Below are positions 45,171 through 64,000 of a stretch of 64,000 nt of DNA, piece by piece. Origin of the DNA: Hyalella azteca (lineage: Eukaryota > Arthropoda > Malacostraca > Amphipoda > Hyalellidae); assembly GCF_000764305.2 (NCBI RefSeq), contig NW_025931366.1, positions 25,070 through 89,069 on the forward strand. Reading direction: 5' to 3'. The translations under genes and the position numbers were made by a program. The notes under the pieces are model-generated. The model saw nothing but the letters and a program-made list of their open reading frames with translations, did not search any database and was not told where the DNA came from. Position 1 is the stretch's first letter, and each line of letters opens with the position of its first letter.

Positions 45171-47675
45171 GTATGACAGCACTGCCGGGTATATATGCAC
45201 CCTGACATACACTCTGCAGTCATAGGGCTTGTATTACAGAATACGATCAAGCATTTATTACAGATTACAAATTAATTATTTATTATTGTGCATAGTTCGC
45301 AAAAAATGACTCGTCAAATACTATGGATTATTCTATGTTCAGAATAAACTATTAACAATTTCAGTATGATAACACAGACCTAAATATTTAAAATATTCAC
45401 TAGTATTTACATTTTTCATTTCCATAAATCGAAAATTTACCAAAAACATAAAACGAAGATAACGTCACATAAATTCAACAAAAGAAAGGTTTCGGAGACG
45501 AGCTCCATGATCACTTTTAAAGTTTAAACCTTCGAGACAACAAATATAATCAATAAAGAGACCAAAATGTACACGTACGAGATTAAATCTTAAAAAGTCA
45601 GATAAGTGGGTCAAATAACACGAAAGCTGTTGATTTGAAAATTTCAAGCAAAACTAAAAGCGTTATTAAGACAAGGTTTTCGCTTATTAATATGCTACTA
45701 TTCTACCATCCCTAAATCGAAAGCACCGGAGGTTAGCCTGGAATCTCGAAATTGATCATAAAGATTTGTTTAAGATTCAATCATGGCGAATTTGCCTGGC
45801 ATTTTCTTTGCTTTGAATTTCTTTACGTACGCCACATGTAATTGTTGTCTTGCATCAATTGATTTTGCTTGGAAATTCATAACATTTACCTTTACTGGTC
45901 TCTTCAAATAGGCAGCCATTGATATTCGACGATCTAAACTAGCGCGTAAGTCCTTAATAAAAGTAACAAGAAAAATTTCATGGGAATGTTTTTGTGGCTC
46001 GTTAATTTTAATTGGGTATATATTCAAGTGAAAGCAGTCGTGGCTCCGCTAACTGAGTATTTTTGAAAGATTTCCTGCACTAATTTTTTTATTATGAATG
46101 TGGTGGGTTGGACAACACATTTATGTTTCAGTTAACGTCTTGATGTTGATGTTGATCACGCTCTACACGACGACCGAGTCTTTTTTGCTGGGATGTACAC
46201 CAGATGTTATTGCGATTTGGATCACACTTACAGCGCTCGCTGACATCATCATAGTTTGCAACACCGTGCACAATTTTAACAAGCAAGTAAGATATATTTA
46301 AATTAAAACGCACTTAGTTAAATGCAACGCACATAGTTAAATGCACAGAATATATTAGATCAAATTAAAGTTTTCTAGAAACTCTAATTCGGTTTTGATG
46401 TCAAAATAGTTATTTAATGATATTGTAACAGTAGGAGTACAAAAAAAAATTTCGCTGATTAAGCTCCATGAAAAAATTGTCTCTTATATAAAAATGAAGA
46501 TTAATTTCAAGCTGTTGATCTTGAAGTTCAGAATAACTTAGAAACTGCATCTCACTCTACAAATTAATTAGCACAATATTTTTATCTTCAGAAGCATAAC
46601 GTAAATTGAAAAATTCATGAAAATGAGGGAAACGACAAATTATGATCAATTATGAATGTTCATAATTGTTTTCTAAATACTACAATGTAACGCGACAAGA
46701 ACATGCGACTGACCGTACATGTGGACTGACTGTACATGTGGACTGACTGTACATGCGGACTGACTGTACATGTGGACTGACTGTACATGTGGACTGGCCG
46801 TACATGTGGACTGACCGTACATGTGCTCTTAGCGATTCGAATGCGAGAGGAAGTTACGACGTCTGATGGCAGACAGCGAGGACCTGCATCTCCTGCCCTC
46901 AGTGAGTCGTGCACTGCCCTCAGTGAGTCGTGCACTGCCCTCAGTGAGTCGTGCACTGCCCTCAGTGAGTCGTGCACTGCCCTCAGTAAGTCGTGCACAG
47001 ATTCCTAGTTAATATCTACAATACAGTTATACTGGACTTCTACTGACGAGCTTCGCATATTTGTCGTGTATCTAGGCTTGTACTATCAAATAAATTCTAA
47101 AATAAGGGAAATGCACGAAATAATATTTATATTAAAATTTGGCTTTATAATAGCAACCATAAGTAGGCTTCAAATTCAGTATCTTATTTTTTACAGGTCA
47201 TTTACTACAGTAAATAATTTTAGGTTTTTTAATAGAACATATTTACTCCGTATTTCCAGGCAGGTCGAATTCTAGAGACACTCAGCAGGCCGCTGAGTTT
47301 TGATCTGCTCGGCTTCGGGGAGATGAACCGAGCCTTCCTTCTCGGTGTAAGTGTTCCTGCAAACTCTCAACGCTCAACTAATTATTCTTTACCCAACTAC
47401 TTGATACCATGAGCGGATTATACACTTAGTATTTAAATAGTATACTGATTAATCTACGCACCTGCTGTAATATCTGCGAGGATTCTGATAACCTAGTGAA
47501 TCATAGCTAATTATTTTAAATAACTAGTAAATATATGAATGGTGAAATGGAATGAAAATCCCGCCAGGCGATGGACGGCGTGGCGAGTTACCTTATCATC
47601 GCCCTGGAGTTCCGCTTGTCCGGAGGCGGAGCTCCGGCCGCTGGCGCGTCGCTCGCCAGCAACACAACGGCATGA
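44240..47675 (+). CDS. Gustatory receptor 2 (five exons, intact)
   Basis: Paralogue of the 38 kb receptor. Exons: 44240-45170, 46132-46286, 46833-46901, 47260-47346, 47568-47675; 449 residues from ATG at 44240 (context GCCATGG) or 475 from an upstream in-frame ATG at 44162. The inner start is preferred because homology with receptor 1 begins there and its context is better. Shared blocks include SYSRLVGQF, NNILLLIFPLTILYDSIE, PYLHTAITYNVLYLLADVQ and FDLLGFGEMNRAFLLG. The signature TYhhhhhQF is altered to SYLIIALEF. Exons 2, 3 and 4 have exactly the same lengths as in receptor 1. Arrays of short repeats flank exon 3 on both sides. Ligand unknown. Confidence 0.87.
46132..46286 (+). CDS. Gustatory receptor 2, exon 2
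   Basis: 155 nt: NVLMLMLITLYTTTESFLLG through DIIIVCNTVHNFNKQ. Acceptor TTATGTTTCAG, donor GTAAGA. Confidence 0.86.
46695..46830 (+). repeat. 18 bp array before receptor 2 exon 3
   Basis: About seven copies of GTACATGTGGACTGACT ending at the exon 3 acceptor (CTCTTAG, 46826-46832). The motif TGTACATG is self-complementary. It is intronic and forms part of the acceptor upstream region. Confidence 0.9.
46833..46901 (+). CDS. Gustatory receptor 2, exon 3
   Basis: 23 codons, phase 0-0: RFECERKLRRLMADSEDLHL LPS. Same length and pattern (C, LM, EDLH) as in receptor 1. Donor GTGAGT. Confidence 0.83.
46889..47005 (+). repeat. 21 bp array of receptor 2 exon 3 donor edge, about five copies
   Basis: The unit CTGCCCTCA/GTGAGTCGTG CA joins the last nine exon bases to the donor. 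Copies run to about 47000, the last with GTAAGT. A stray partial copy, CCAGTGAGTCGTGCACTGC, is found 2.1 kb away at 49119. Confidence 0.92.
47260..47346 (+). CDS. Gustatory receptor 2, exon 4
   Basis: 29 codons, phase 0-0: AGRILETLSRPLSFDLLGFG EMNRAFLLG. Acceptor TATTTCCAG, donor GTAAGT. Confidence 0.88.
47568..47675 (+). CDS. Gustatory receptor 2, exon 5 (TM7, C-terminus)
   Basis: AMDGVASYLIIALEFRLSGG then GAPAAGASLASNTTA and stop TGA. The hallmark motif is SYLIIALEF, with Ser for Thr and Glu for Gln. The C-terminal tail is Ala/Gly-rich and unlike that of receptor 1. Acceptor TCCCGCCAG. Confidence 0.88.
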   Translation, partial: AMDGVASYLIIALEFRLSGGGAPAAGASLASNTTA

Positions 47676-50600
47676 CAAGTCTAGTGTCCAGTGAGCCTTC
47701 GTAATTAACAGTTTTATAAAAGAAATCCCCTGTTCAAGGTGTATAATTCGACTTTCGTTGAGCTTCCTGTTAAACTTCAATGGAATCCCCTTATAATATC
47801 AATATTGGCCAGCGACCGCCATTAAGACAAAAATTTACATGACAAAGCTAGAAGATATTTACAAATAACCCACATTAAATACGAGTAGTTTGGTGTTAGT
47901 TTCACTTTTCTGTCTGTTAGCTGCTGCGGTATAATTTACTTATTATTGATGAACCTGCGCCTAAACCCGTGTTATAAATTATAGATAAACCTGCATAAAC
48001 CCATTAGTGTTTCTTATCGCAGATTTTCATGTTGATAAAAAACACCGACGCGACTGTTGTTTAGCTGTGCGGTCAAAGTGAGGACATATCATGTATACAA
48101 GAGCACGCTTCTAAATGGTAGAGGATTAATGGTACGCACAGTGGACAGCATTGCCGGTTGAAGGAGTTACTTGTGTATTTAATCTCTCTCTCTCTTGTGT
48201 ATTTAATACCCTGCACATGTATACTTGTATAATCACTTTAATTAGTATGTTTTACCTATAAGATGGGTGAGAGGCACTATGACTAATCCTTATCGCAAGG
48301 ATTGAAAAAATTGTCATCGAATAGGTTTCAGGTTAATGATAGCATGGTATGCATAAAATAGCCCTTCTACAGTTATTTTTCGCCAGATTGGAGCAAATAA
48401 ATCCCTTAAAAATTTACAATGACAGCAAAGAAATTCATGTACAACATTTTCAACGGATTTAATGCCTCTATATTGACATCTCGTTCCCTAAATTCTCCAT
48501 TCTAGAAAGTTTTGGAATTCCAACAGTATTCGGTGAATCACAAACAAACTAATCATAGAAATCAAACAACAAATATTGAACGGAGTGGAACAGTTCTGAT
48601 TGCGTTCAGCATTTCATAAAATTAAAAGATTTCATAAAATTGAAAAAAAAAATTATTTCATTTTGAATTAAAATATCAGCCAAGTAAAAACTGTCCTGGT
48701 CTGTAGAGATAAATTTCTAAATAGAATGCAGTTTCCGACGGTATGAATGAATTTAAATATTTTGGAAGACCAGGAAGACTATCTGAATGGAAAATTTCAG
48801 CAATTTCAATATTATGGAGGCTTGTGAAGGCCGGCGATGAGGTCGTAAGAGATAATGTTTTTGCTCTCGCACATGGATTCAAGTGAAACTCCGTATCCGA
48901 GCAGTAAGCTGGGGTGCATTTTAAAGGCCATTACAGCTCAAATCCACAATCCACTTCATATTGTATTCTCTGGGTACGTACGCCAGAGGGCATATGTAGT
49001 GAAAGTAGCCTCGGAAGTTGCTTAAAGCAGTGGCCCTGTAGGATTTAGGGCTTGGTAAGCTTGAAAAGGCATTCAGAATCAGGCCTTTGTGGAGTATTCG
49101 AAGACCGCTACATTATACCAGTGAGTCGTGCACTGCACGACTTAAGTATCACTGAAATATTTCTAACATTAACATTGGCACCACCAATCAATTTTATCCA
49201 CCAATCAATATTACGCATGCTCGTTCTTAATTAAGTAGGCAGTTCTGCAGTCTTACCAACGCACGTACATTGCCTTGACTCTCCACCCAAAAAAAAAAAA
49301 AAAACAGAACGGAACGGAACTCACCTAACCTCATTGGGTGGAGTAAGTATTGAGCAGGTAGGGTCCTTCATTTACTGCAAGAAGGTAAATTGAACTCGGA
49401 CTCAAGTCGGGGAACCGCGGCTATAGTTCACAGGTCAGAGGCGTAGTACGTTGGGCCAGTTGAGGTTATGACCATACTTAATTTTATCAGGCTTAATTAG
49501 GCGGTGGCTGCGGACCTGCGGTGGCCGCCAGACCAGCAGTGCGTTACTGGTCTGGCTTACGATTTTCTAGCTTCTTCCTCTGAGGCTGAGTGCAGTAGCT
49601 ATTACTTACTGAGGCTAAGCGTAGACTACAGGGCAAATCTAGATATTAAATTTGTCGCTCGAGACGGCGTAAGATAGAAGAGGCTGCATGAAGAACTTCT
49701 GCTTATGAACAAGCACGTTTAAGCGTTGGCTGTAGACTTAAGGCGCCATGGATTTAATTCATTAAAGCAGTGAGGAACTGATCGTAAAAGTAGGCACGAA
49801 TAGTTCTTAGGCTAAAAAAAATTGAAATAGAAAAAGTAATACATCGCAAATCTGTCAATTCATGTTTGAAATGAAAATTATTCCATAAATATTTAGGTGG
49901 AACAACACAAGAAGCACCCTATAGGCTATGGCTCATATTTTCGTACAACCAAAGCAATTGGCAATTTACTATAAAGAAGCTCAGGGCGAAAGCTCCATAA
50001 TCTTATTTCAACTATTTGTTGATAATTTATCTTACTTGATGCAGTATGCTGTCGCCTGTCCGAAGGCGAGCTGAAACATTTCGCCACTGCAACAAGTTCA
50101 CTTTCACCGAGTGTTTCATAAATGTGTGAATGGAACCACAAGAAATGTCACACACGCACTCTCGTTACGATCGCACTAATTTTAACCACCCAGAACAGTC
50201 CCTTCTCGGCACTAAACTGCAGATAGGCAATAAAGAGAACTGTAGCAAGGTGGACGAAGATTATCGGAGTCTAGGAGTTTTAAATTTCGGAGTTCAGACG
50301 CGCAGTTACTGAAGCGTTTCCTGCCTCTGAAATCTATATTTATTACGATACATTTATCGTTTATTTTACTTAGGGTTTTATTGGGCTATGCAAAACCTTT
50401 CAGGATCACGAAAAGTTCTACGTCAAATTAGCATGATTTGCATCACGTTGTGCTGATAAAGTGTGACTCTTGTCTGAACTATGAATAATTGCGTCAGTGT
50501 GACATAATTACTACACTTCTTTTAAATACTAAACGACTTGGCGTGATACTTTAGCAGGTTGCGTAACCAAATATCCCAGTGATATGGATAGACAGACTAT

Positions 50601-50750
50601 CACTGGAATTTGAAAATGCCTTTATCTAATCGTCTTCTTGCAATCTCAGTAATTCGTTAAATGAAGTAATGTTCATTAATAAATGGAGCGTTTAAACACA
50701 GACTACGTGGGAACCACTACGGCACATCCATTATATCATAGTTGAGTTTT
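47676..50750. other. No gene seen
   Basis: Non-coding by eye. Small items: an A16 run at 49290, a hairpin GCCAGACCAG/CTGGTCTGGC near 49528-49557 in a locally GC-rich patch, and the stray receptor repeat unit at 49119. Confidence 0.4.
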
Positions 50751-50754
50751 AGAG

Positions 50755-50850
50755 TTAATAAAATAGAAGTGTCGGCACTGAAGAAATAGGCTCATGGCCT
50801 GTTGCCGATTCTTGTACTTTTCGTAACTTGATTCCACAAGGGAATCAAGG
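50755..50850 (-). mobile_element. LINE 3'-end fragment
   Basis: AAATAGAAGTGTCGGCACTG, GGCCTGTTGCCGATTCTTGT and ACTTTTCGTAACTTGATTCC match the complement of the LINE 3' end at 34445-34530. A short local duplication of CACAAGGGAATCAAGG follows. Confidence 0.8.
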
Positions 50851-53800
50851 AATTACACAAGGGATTTATATGTATAAGCACGTTAGTTACGTGTAACTCG
50901 GAATTAATTTGATTCCGTCATTCTGAACAATTTTAAATCCAGTTAATAATGTTGAAATGAGGGAACGCTAATTCGTTTAATTATGCGAAATATTTGTACT
51001 CACCCGGCCAAACTGATTGCACGAAACTCTCATCAAAGCCCATTCAATAAAAATGACTGGAACATTTACTTTTTACTTTATACGAGTAATGTGAATCATA
51101 TACAAACCAATGTAGTGTTTTCCAAATTTTCAAACCTAACCCCCCTGAACTTATAAATTCCTCATGATCTCATCACTACCTATACAATTTTATTCACATT
51201 TTATATTCAGACATGATAGAAAGAATCGTAGATACACACCCGATTGAACCACATATATATTACTCAGCGTTGGGCAAACAAGCACACAACACTTCTACAA
51301 ATATATATTTTGATAAATATTTGTTAAATTTACGCGTTTGAGACCTGCTGGCACCGGGGTTGGTTCGGATGCGTTTTCATACTTGACTGGACAGAACTTT
51401 AACCTTATTTATTTTTCATTACTGAATTTATTTTTGGTGGGAATAATTAGCTTTGTAAAATTGAGAGGAAATTGTTGAAGCTAAACTAAAATATGATTAT
51501 GGAAATTGGTATGTATAAATTTAATTTAGAAGCTGTAGAATAGATTTTTCATGTTTTGGAACGATAGCCATATGAAAATTCTGTGTTCTACATAAATTGT
51601 GGGTTTGAAAGGGTATTTTACAACACTTCTCTTTAACTTCACTTCTTGTTATTACAACACTTCACTTTAACTTCACTTCTTGTTTGTCTGTCTGTCTGCT
51701 ACAAATCTTGTAATCAAAATTTAATACACTTCTACTTATCCTATCGATCTGAAATCAAGTAATGCCCGTTTAGGATAAAAAAGACACAGTTTTCTGTAAA
51801 ACTCATTTAATGTACTTTCTACATAGATTTTTAGGATCTCGTACAATATACTAGAGTGAGCGGAAAGCCAAAGTTGCCATACTTGGCCTATGGAAGATAT
51901 ACTTAGGCTTGAAAGTCGCCCTGCTCGAGGTTATACTGCACACTCTCGGGAACTTCTCTAAACTCATTTTAAAATTCTTGAATATTGAATAGAGTTGACT
52001 TTAAATTTAAGTCAACTAAGTAATAACATCATATAATTCACGAAGCAGCTTTAAAAAACCCTCTAAGCAATGAATTAACTTGAATGACATAACTTAAGCT
52101 TATCTTTAATGGATCTATAAGGCTTAAGCTTTGCAAACAGCATAGGGAGCTAAGCTTCTATGTAACTCTAGTACTTAAATAATACTCCATTAAACATAAC
52201 TAAGCTCTCGGCTAAGCAAGACTTAACACCAAAACTCTCACCCAATTACCCCGCGCTCACTGATAAGGAAAATGTGGTCACACCATTTAGCTTCACACTC
52301 AAAGAAATGAGATGGACTTTGTCCAAATAGAGATGCACTTTCTGCTTTAGTGTTAATCATTCTGACCCAGTTTGGCCCGGACAAAAAGCGTGTATCAGTG
52401 GTACGCGCAGAAAGTGTCAACATTTGGATCAAATCACACATTCTTTTTCTGAGTGTATGCTGTGTATACAAGCGTAAGCCAAAGTATCTCAATCACTTGA
52501 TGGCTACACGATGAAAATGATGGCTATTGACAAGCTATGAACACGTATTGATCAGTAGTTCGCCCGTTACTTAAAATATTTATTAAACATCATGTCAATT
52601 AAATCTACCGTCAATTGCAACACAAGGCTAGGCTATGGCCAAGCATTTTCATTAAGGATATTAGTACTCGTGTAATAAAAGTAATTTTGCTCATTTGTAA
52701 ACATTAAATGTTTCAGCCAAGTAAAATATTATAGAAGATTATTCATGATTAACTCAATTCAAGTTAATGTTTTTCACAATAAACAAAAAGATCGCTTAGG
52801 ATTGCAGTTCTACCCAATCCAGCAGAGAAGAATAAAAAATCTTCACGAGCTTCAAAAAACTCTACAGGATATTTCGAACGACAGCGATAAAAGATATTCA
52901 GCTCAATGACCATTGTCAAATTTTTCCAGTTATTAGCCCAGAAAATGAGGCCATAGGAAGGCATATTATTGCTACGGAGGGAGTTGACTACTGAAGACTC
53001 GTGGCAAAGCGAACTCTTCAAGGGAATTCAACTCTTACAGGTGACAACTGCTTGAAGTTCTCAGTTACCGCTACGATTAGGTGAAATATAGCAATAATTA
53101 CTAACTATGTTTCTCCAAGCAGTTCCTTGAAGCCATTCAAGTGTGAACAAGGTAAAGGTTACCAACGATCAGTGTGATTATAACCACTGTAAGTATAGGA
53201 TACGGAAAGTAGATAACCTTCTAGATCGACACTAACACGTGTCTTCGTTTTAAGACAAATTGAAATTGTTCGACCGTTTCACGTTTTGAATTTAACTTTG
53301 TCAGGTTTCACATCCGTGAAATTTAGATCAAATTGACACTTTCGGAAATAACAAAATTCAGGGAACCTTCAGGAAACTCCCCTCCAATCACTCAAACTTT
53401 TCTATGCATCAAAAGCTTGTCTTGCAAATGATTCCTAGAAGACCGCTTTTGTCAGGATTGCTTCAAACGCCCGACGTAAAAAACTGAAAGCTGATCCACA
53501 TTAGCACAGAATTGTACTTCGAGAAGGATCTTGATTAGCAAGTTTTGATATTTTACAAAATAGTACAGAAGTACCGTACCAGTGGTTGCGTGAAAGAATT
53601 GGCCATTTATTCAAGTTAACGCAGAATAAATGCAAATTTCCAAATTGTAGGAGAATATAGTCGCCTTTTTGTCTGAAATTTCAAAAATTTCAGTTCCAAT
53701 ATATGCAGCGTGCGTGTCAATTCAGAAAGAAAATAAGGATTTACCAAGAAATTGAAACGATGCGAAAGAGAAAAGACGAAAAAAAGAAGAAAAGACGAAG

Positions 53801-55230
53801 AAAAAACGAAGGAGAAAAGAATATTCGACAAAAAATAGTGAGTAAACATCGTGGGTGTGAAGATCACGACCAGAGTTCGCAAAACACAATCATTATTTAG
53901 ATGCCAAAACTTGTATTTAGATGCCACTTCATTAACATCTGAAAGAGACAAGAATACAAGACATTCGGATCATTCATTTAAATAAAACGATTATCAAAAT
54001 GCCTAAGAACATATTAATTTGAATCAGACTATATTACATGCCAATCGAAAACGGTGACCAGGATAAATTATGAAAATTTTTTGGATCAAGACGAAAAATT
54101 CCATCTTAAATCAAAAAATCATTCTGGGCAAGCCTATAAATTCAAATTACAAAAAAAGACATAAGAAACGATCTGAATAATTTAAACAACATAGAATTGC
54201 TCTTAACTATAAGAAATTAAAATTTCGGTGACAAGCGCCTCAATCAATTATAATTATTTGTAATGTAACATGAAAAGCATTTGAAATCAAGCCAAGCACT
54301 GACAACATGCGGTCATCCGAAGTGCTACAACTAACGTCAAGGTTATGTTGAAAACAATTGTCGAACGCCACATCTTTTGTGAACAATTTTTGTGACCAGC
54401 ACGCACGATATGTATACAAATAAAAAAAAAACGATACTGTTAACCTTAGGGTCGTGATGAGCTTGTCATTTCGGGAGAAAATAATTATGAATTATAAACG
54501 TTCGTGAGAATATTTTCGACCATCATCCATAAACTCGCTATCATGGTTGCAAGTATCACAAAGTCTCACCATCGTACAATGAAGAGTTGCTAAGTGCTGT
54601 TCATTTCCGTCTAACAAGCTTGTCATAACGCCAGATGATCTCTTACTAGATTAATTACAAAATTGCGTTAAAATAAGACGCAGAATCTACAAGAAATAAG
54701 TATTTATTTAAATAAAAATATGAGGAGAATTTGCACGCCAAGTCAAACATCTAAGTACATAAGCCATCATCTTTATTCAAACTTTAAAAACAGTTAAAAA
54801 TTGCAACAGTTTCAATGTTGCAAATTAGGTGCAAGTGGGAATTAGTTAATACAATGGAAGAGCAATATAAATGAAAACGGAAGGGATGAGTTTTCCATTC
54901 TAGTTTGTGATAAATTGAAATATCTCTTTGACTTAAGTGCGATTGGAAAGAAAGAAATAAACGTGTTACTCCAAGTTCGAACAAACACGTACTATAACTT
55001 CAAATATGAATGATAATAAGTTATGGCTACAATTGGCATGAATCAGAATCAAGGATAAAACTCTTGATGAAAAATAATGAAAAATTATTTTTTATTATAT
55101 AAAGAAAGAAAAAGAGATCTATCCCTGAAATTTTTACCGAGGACGGCAGAAAGCTTGCAATGTTCTGCACGTTCTAAAGAATACAAGCGTTCACATCATA
55201 CCACAGAAAATATGACGCATATTATAAATT
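50851..55230. other. No gene seen
   Basis: AT-rich. A minus-strand frame at 52764-53021 has a stretch (MPSYGLIFWANN) reminiscent of LINE reverse transcriptase C-terminal regions, too short to call. No splice-supported exons. Confidence 0.35.
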
Positions 55231-55429
55231 TGAATATACGAGTTGCTCAAAACTCCCGCCAGGCGGCGGATGAGACGGGCAGTGCGGACACAGTGCGGAC
55301 ATTCAGTGGACAGTCCGAAGCTACATTAGGATGAACAGTCCGGAGCTGTATGCTACATTAGTACCTGCGGGACAGAGAATGTCTCATGACCACTCCACGC
55401 TACATGTCACACTGACACCACGCTACATG

Positions 55430-55545
55430 GTCACACTGACTCCACGCTACATACACAACGCTAACACCACAGCACAACGCTAACACCACAGCACAACGCT
55501 AACACCACAGCACAACGCAAACACCACACATTCACGCCGCAACAA
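55430..55545. repeat. 19 bp minisatellite
   Basis: About five copies of CACAACGCTAACACCACAG, preceded by a second small repeat around CCACGCTACATG (55395-55450). It is purine-poor on the plus strand, with no coding context. Confidence 0.85.
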
Positions 55546-55549
55546 CACC

Positions 55550-57850
55550 ACCAAGTATTCAAGTAAGGATGCCCGTTTGCTGGTCAACGCTGCACGGAAA
55601 GAACTGAACTGTCTTTTGTAAGTCTGCATGCCGTGGATTAAAAATATCATATAAATGATTCAATTCATGTTTAAAAACTTTATTTTATAATTAATATCCA
55701 GGAAAAATGAGATCAAAATCAGAGGCTGAAATAAGCTGGAACCTCGAGGTTTGTTTTTCGAAATTCGGTGATAGAAGCGCGAATGAATTGCACGTGAGTT
55801 TAAGAAACGAAGGAGACACAGGAAGATAATGTTTATTAAAATTTAAGACGTTCTTCTGGCAGTAGATTTGTTGTTCTAGGCCAACACAGGGTTAGTTCTA
55901 TCAGTACTGAATACCGGTTGACGATTCACAAGCGGTAAAAATGAGTAATTGAAAGGCAGTGCAATACATACATAACTCAGGACATTCACTCCACAACAGA
56001 GCACGGGCATATACAAGCACGTGTATCGTAATACGAATTATACAGGCACGTGAAAAACACAGAGCATCGCATTCCGAAAAAGTGATGAGTAGAGGGATGT
56101 GCGATGTGAAGTGGACAATGAACTTAGAATATAATGAATATAGCATGCAAGTTTTATTTCCATGATTCCATGTATTACGAAAAATCGTCAGTAGCGAGAT
56201 TATGAAAAGTTTATACACCTGAGCTAGGTCGAAAAAAATACGTTAGAAAGAGACAAAAGCCTCGGAAAAAAGAAACCGACCTTTTTAAATAAAAATAACC
56301 CTTTTTAATTTTTAAAGTCCCTTACTCTCTGTCTCAGAAATATACATACACAACAATGGAAATCGTTTTAAAAAAGGTGCCTTGAAATTTCAAGTCTTTC
56401 CTTACTCACTTTCCAGTCATGGTTCTTAACTCTTAATTATTTCTCTTGTAGATCTTCGCTCATGTTCAAGATCGTTCTAAATTTTACCTTACTTCAAGTA
56501 GCTTATTAATTATTTTAGCCGTAGTACTATTGTCCCACACGGTAGAACATTGAAAGGAAAACTTCAGTTCTAAATCGTATGCTATTCAATATCAAGTAAG
56601 TAGGTAATTCGATATGATTATAAATTCTTCAGGGCAAGCAAGAGCATTTACTACTTGTTTACTGACTATAAAACCAAACAGGCAACATAGCTAGATACTA
56701 ATATACTAACTAAATTTTCCGAGACATTTATTGTCCACTTAGGACCAATTTGAAACATTTATGTTTAAATTGTAAGACGTGTCCGCGAGAAAGAAAGCCT
56801 AAGGCAGGCTTGAGCGTCGCTGCAAACACAAGGATCTCCTACCTCAGTAAATTCATGGCAGTTTCCGCTACATGTATACTGTATAGTACGAATACAACAA
56901 ATTTAATACGAAAAACTCGTCATATTGCCAGTGAAACTACAATTTATTCAGGAATACCTGGCTATAGGAATTGATCACAGCAAAATTAAGTGTGAACATT
57001 TGTGTAGCGATGAATGAGAATGAAATGTGCCTGAAAGAAATGAATGACATGCAACATATAATACACCTGAGTTCTTTGTTTCAGCACAAAAACGTCGCGT
57101 CACACATATACAAAAAATCATTTTGTCAAAATGAACGCATTGATCGCCAATGCTCGATGAATAAATAGCAACATCTTCAAGGCACAATTTGATTGAATAG
57201 ATACCAAATAAACTACAGATTATTTATTTAACATTGATTCCAGCCGAGCGAGAAACGTGCCAATCAATATTTTAGTAAAATATCCAACAATAAGTTGATT
57301 ATTTCTGTCAACAGAAGCGTTTGATTTTGAACATTAACAACATTCAAACACGTGTTTTTCTCCCACATAGCCAAGGCTTGCAAGGCACATATATAATGTA
57401 CTTAGATCTCTGTTTTTTTTTTTCACGTTTAACTTCTAGCCATAACTGCTAGGAGTAACACACAAATTCTCAAAGGCGGTCATGAATGTCAATTAAATTC
57501 AGACTAAGATGTTGAAAAAATGTTGACAAGAGATACCATGGTTCATCTTTTATTTGATTCAACATAGGAGGGAGGGTAACTTTCAGTGTTTGGTCAACAT
57601 TTCATGAAGATGCTGACAGATTAGGAGATAAATTGTTCAATTTGCACTAATTTTAGTCTGCTCTAATTATTATTATTGCTGATTACATTTATTTACTTTA
57701 TTTTAATATATTAATTTTAATTTGTTTTTTTATTTAATTATTGATGATTTTACATTTCTCCTAGTAGCGCTCATACACAATGACTCTAGTAGTGTTGAAA
57801 CTATTTTACACAGTAGCGACAGTAAGGCACTGGTATTATTTATATAAATA
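55550..57850. other. No gene seen
   Basis: Downstream side of the AHCYL-like gene. If the last residue of that protein is encoded by a separate exon, that exon and the 3' UTR lie here; I could not identify it. Confidence 0.35.
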
Positions 57851-57852
57851 AT

Positions 57853-63720
<5,868 letters not shown>

Positions 63721-64000
63721 AAAAATTTTGTCTGTTATTTTTGTTTAATAAAAAATTACATTATATCGAAAATCAAAAAGTTTTCAATAAAAGCTTCTAA
63801 TTTATTAAACTCTATCTTATATTTTCAATTCTATATTTGAATTTGGGAAACCGTGAAATTATTCTTGAATTTTTTTTTTGAGAGATCGAGAAAATCGTAA
63901 AAGTTTCGGCATGAATATGTTTTGTGCAGCGAGTAAAACGTTGTGAAATTTTTTAGCCTGAGGAGAATTAATCGACAATAGAAAATATACAGTGGAATTA
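63721..64000. other. Intron of the AHCYL-like gene to window edge
   Basis: AT-rich intron sequence; nothing further recognised. Confidence 0.5.

Noticed and set aside
52764..53021. Possible LINE reverse transcriptase fragment (MPSYGLIFWANN)
   Set aside because: Only about a dozen residues look right; not enough to annotate.
53616..53951. Lys/Arg-rich plus-strand frame and overlapping hydrophobic minus-strand frame
   Set aside because: Low-complexity AAG/AAA-rich DNA with no splice signals or family match.
55240..55330. Receptor exon 5-like acceptor (TCCCGCCAG/GCG) in a GC-rich patch
   Set aside because: The match stops after the acceptor; the following codons do not give the TM7 motif.

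Overview
This is a window of arthropod, most probably insect, nuclear DNA. The evidence is AT-rich introns, GT-AG (and some GC-AG) splicing, two complete genes of the insect-type gustatory receptor family, and non-LTR, hAT, piggyBac-like and mariner-like transposon remains. I do not name a species. The open reading frames are mostly single exons, so genes were rebuilt by joining splice-compatible exons and checking the product against known families.

Layout. (1) Bases 821-9409, plus strand: the 3' two thirds of an MPP3/MPP7-type MAGUK scaffold gene (Drosophila metro class), nine exons encoding PDZ, SH3 and guanylate-kinase-like domains. (2) 9410-17900: no convincing gene; a MITE, LINE 3' fragments and tandem repeats. 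(3) 17926-17963: a perfect Nextera/Tn5 mate-pair junction adapter left in the assembly, so the two sides are probably not neighbours in the animal. It truncates (4) a minus-strand kinase gene of S6K-like type, five 5' exons at 18013-20310. (5) 21900-29780: a nest of transposons (a piggyBac-like unit, two related hAT copies carrying the same mariner-like insert, long inverted repeats) with a single N at an apparent join. (6) 29800-35100: repeats and a 5'-truncated LINE. (7) 35770-47675, plus strand: a gustatory receptor cluster with an orphan exon, a pseudogene and two intact five-exon genes whose internal exons have identical lengths (155, 69 and 87 nt). (8) 47700-57850: about 10 kb with no gene I can support. 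(9) 57965-63425, minus strand: six 3' exons of an adenosylhomocysteinase-like (AHCYL/IRBIT-type) gene that continues past the right edge.

The most unusual property is shared by four unrelated loci on both strands. Tandem duplications repeatedly straddle exon-intron boundaries, copying a piece of exon together with its splice donor or acceptor 2 to about 10 times. In donor arrays the copy joined to the exon is the first; in acceptor arrays it is the last. The copies have diverged, which argues against simple assembly stutter. The simplest explanation is a very high rate of local tandem duplication filtered by selection on coding frame. It would produce many decoy splice sites and could be a route to intron growth or new exons.

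The genes in the window do not form a pathway: a polarity/synapse scaffold, a kinase, chemoreceptors and an AHCY-like regulator lie near each other, and at least one adjacency (at 17926-17963) is doubtful.
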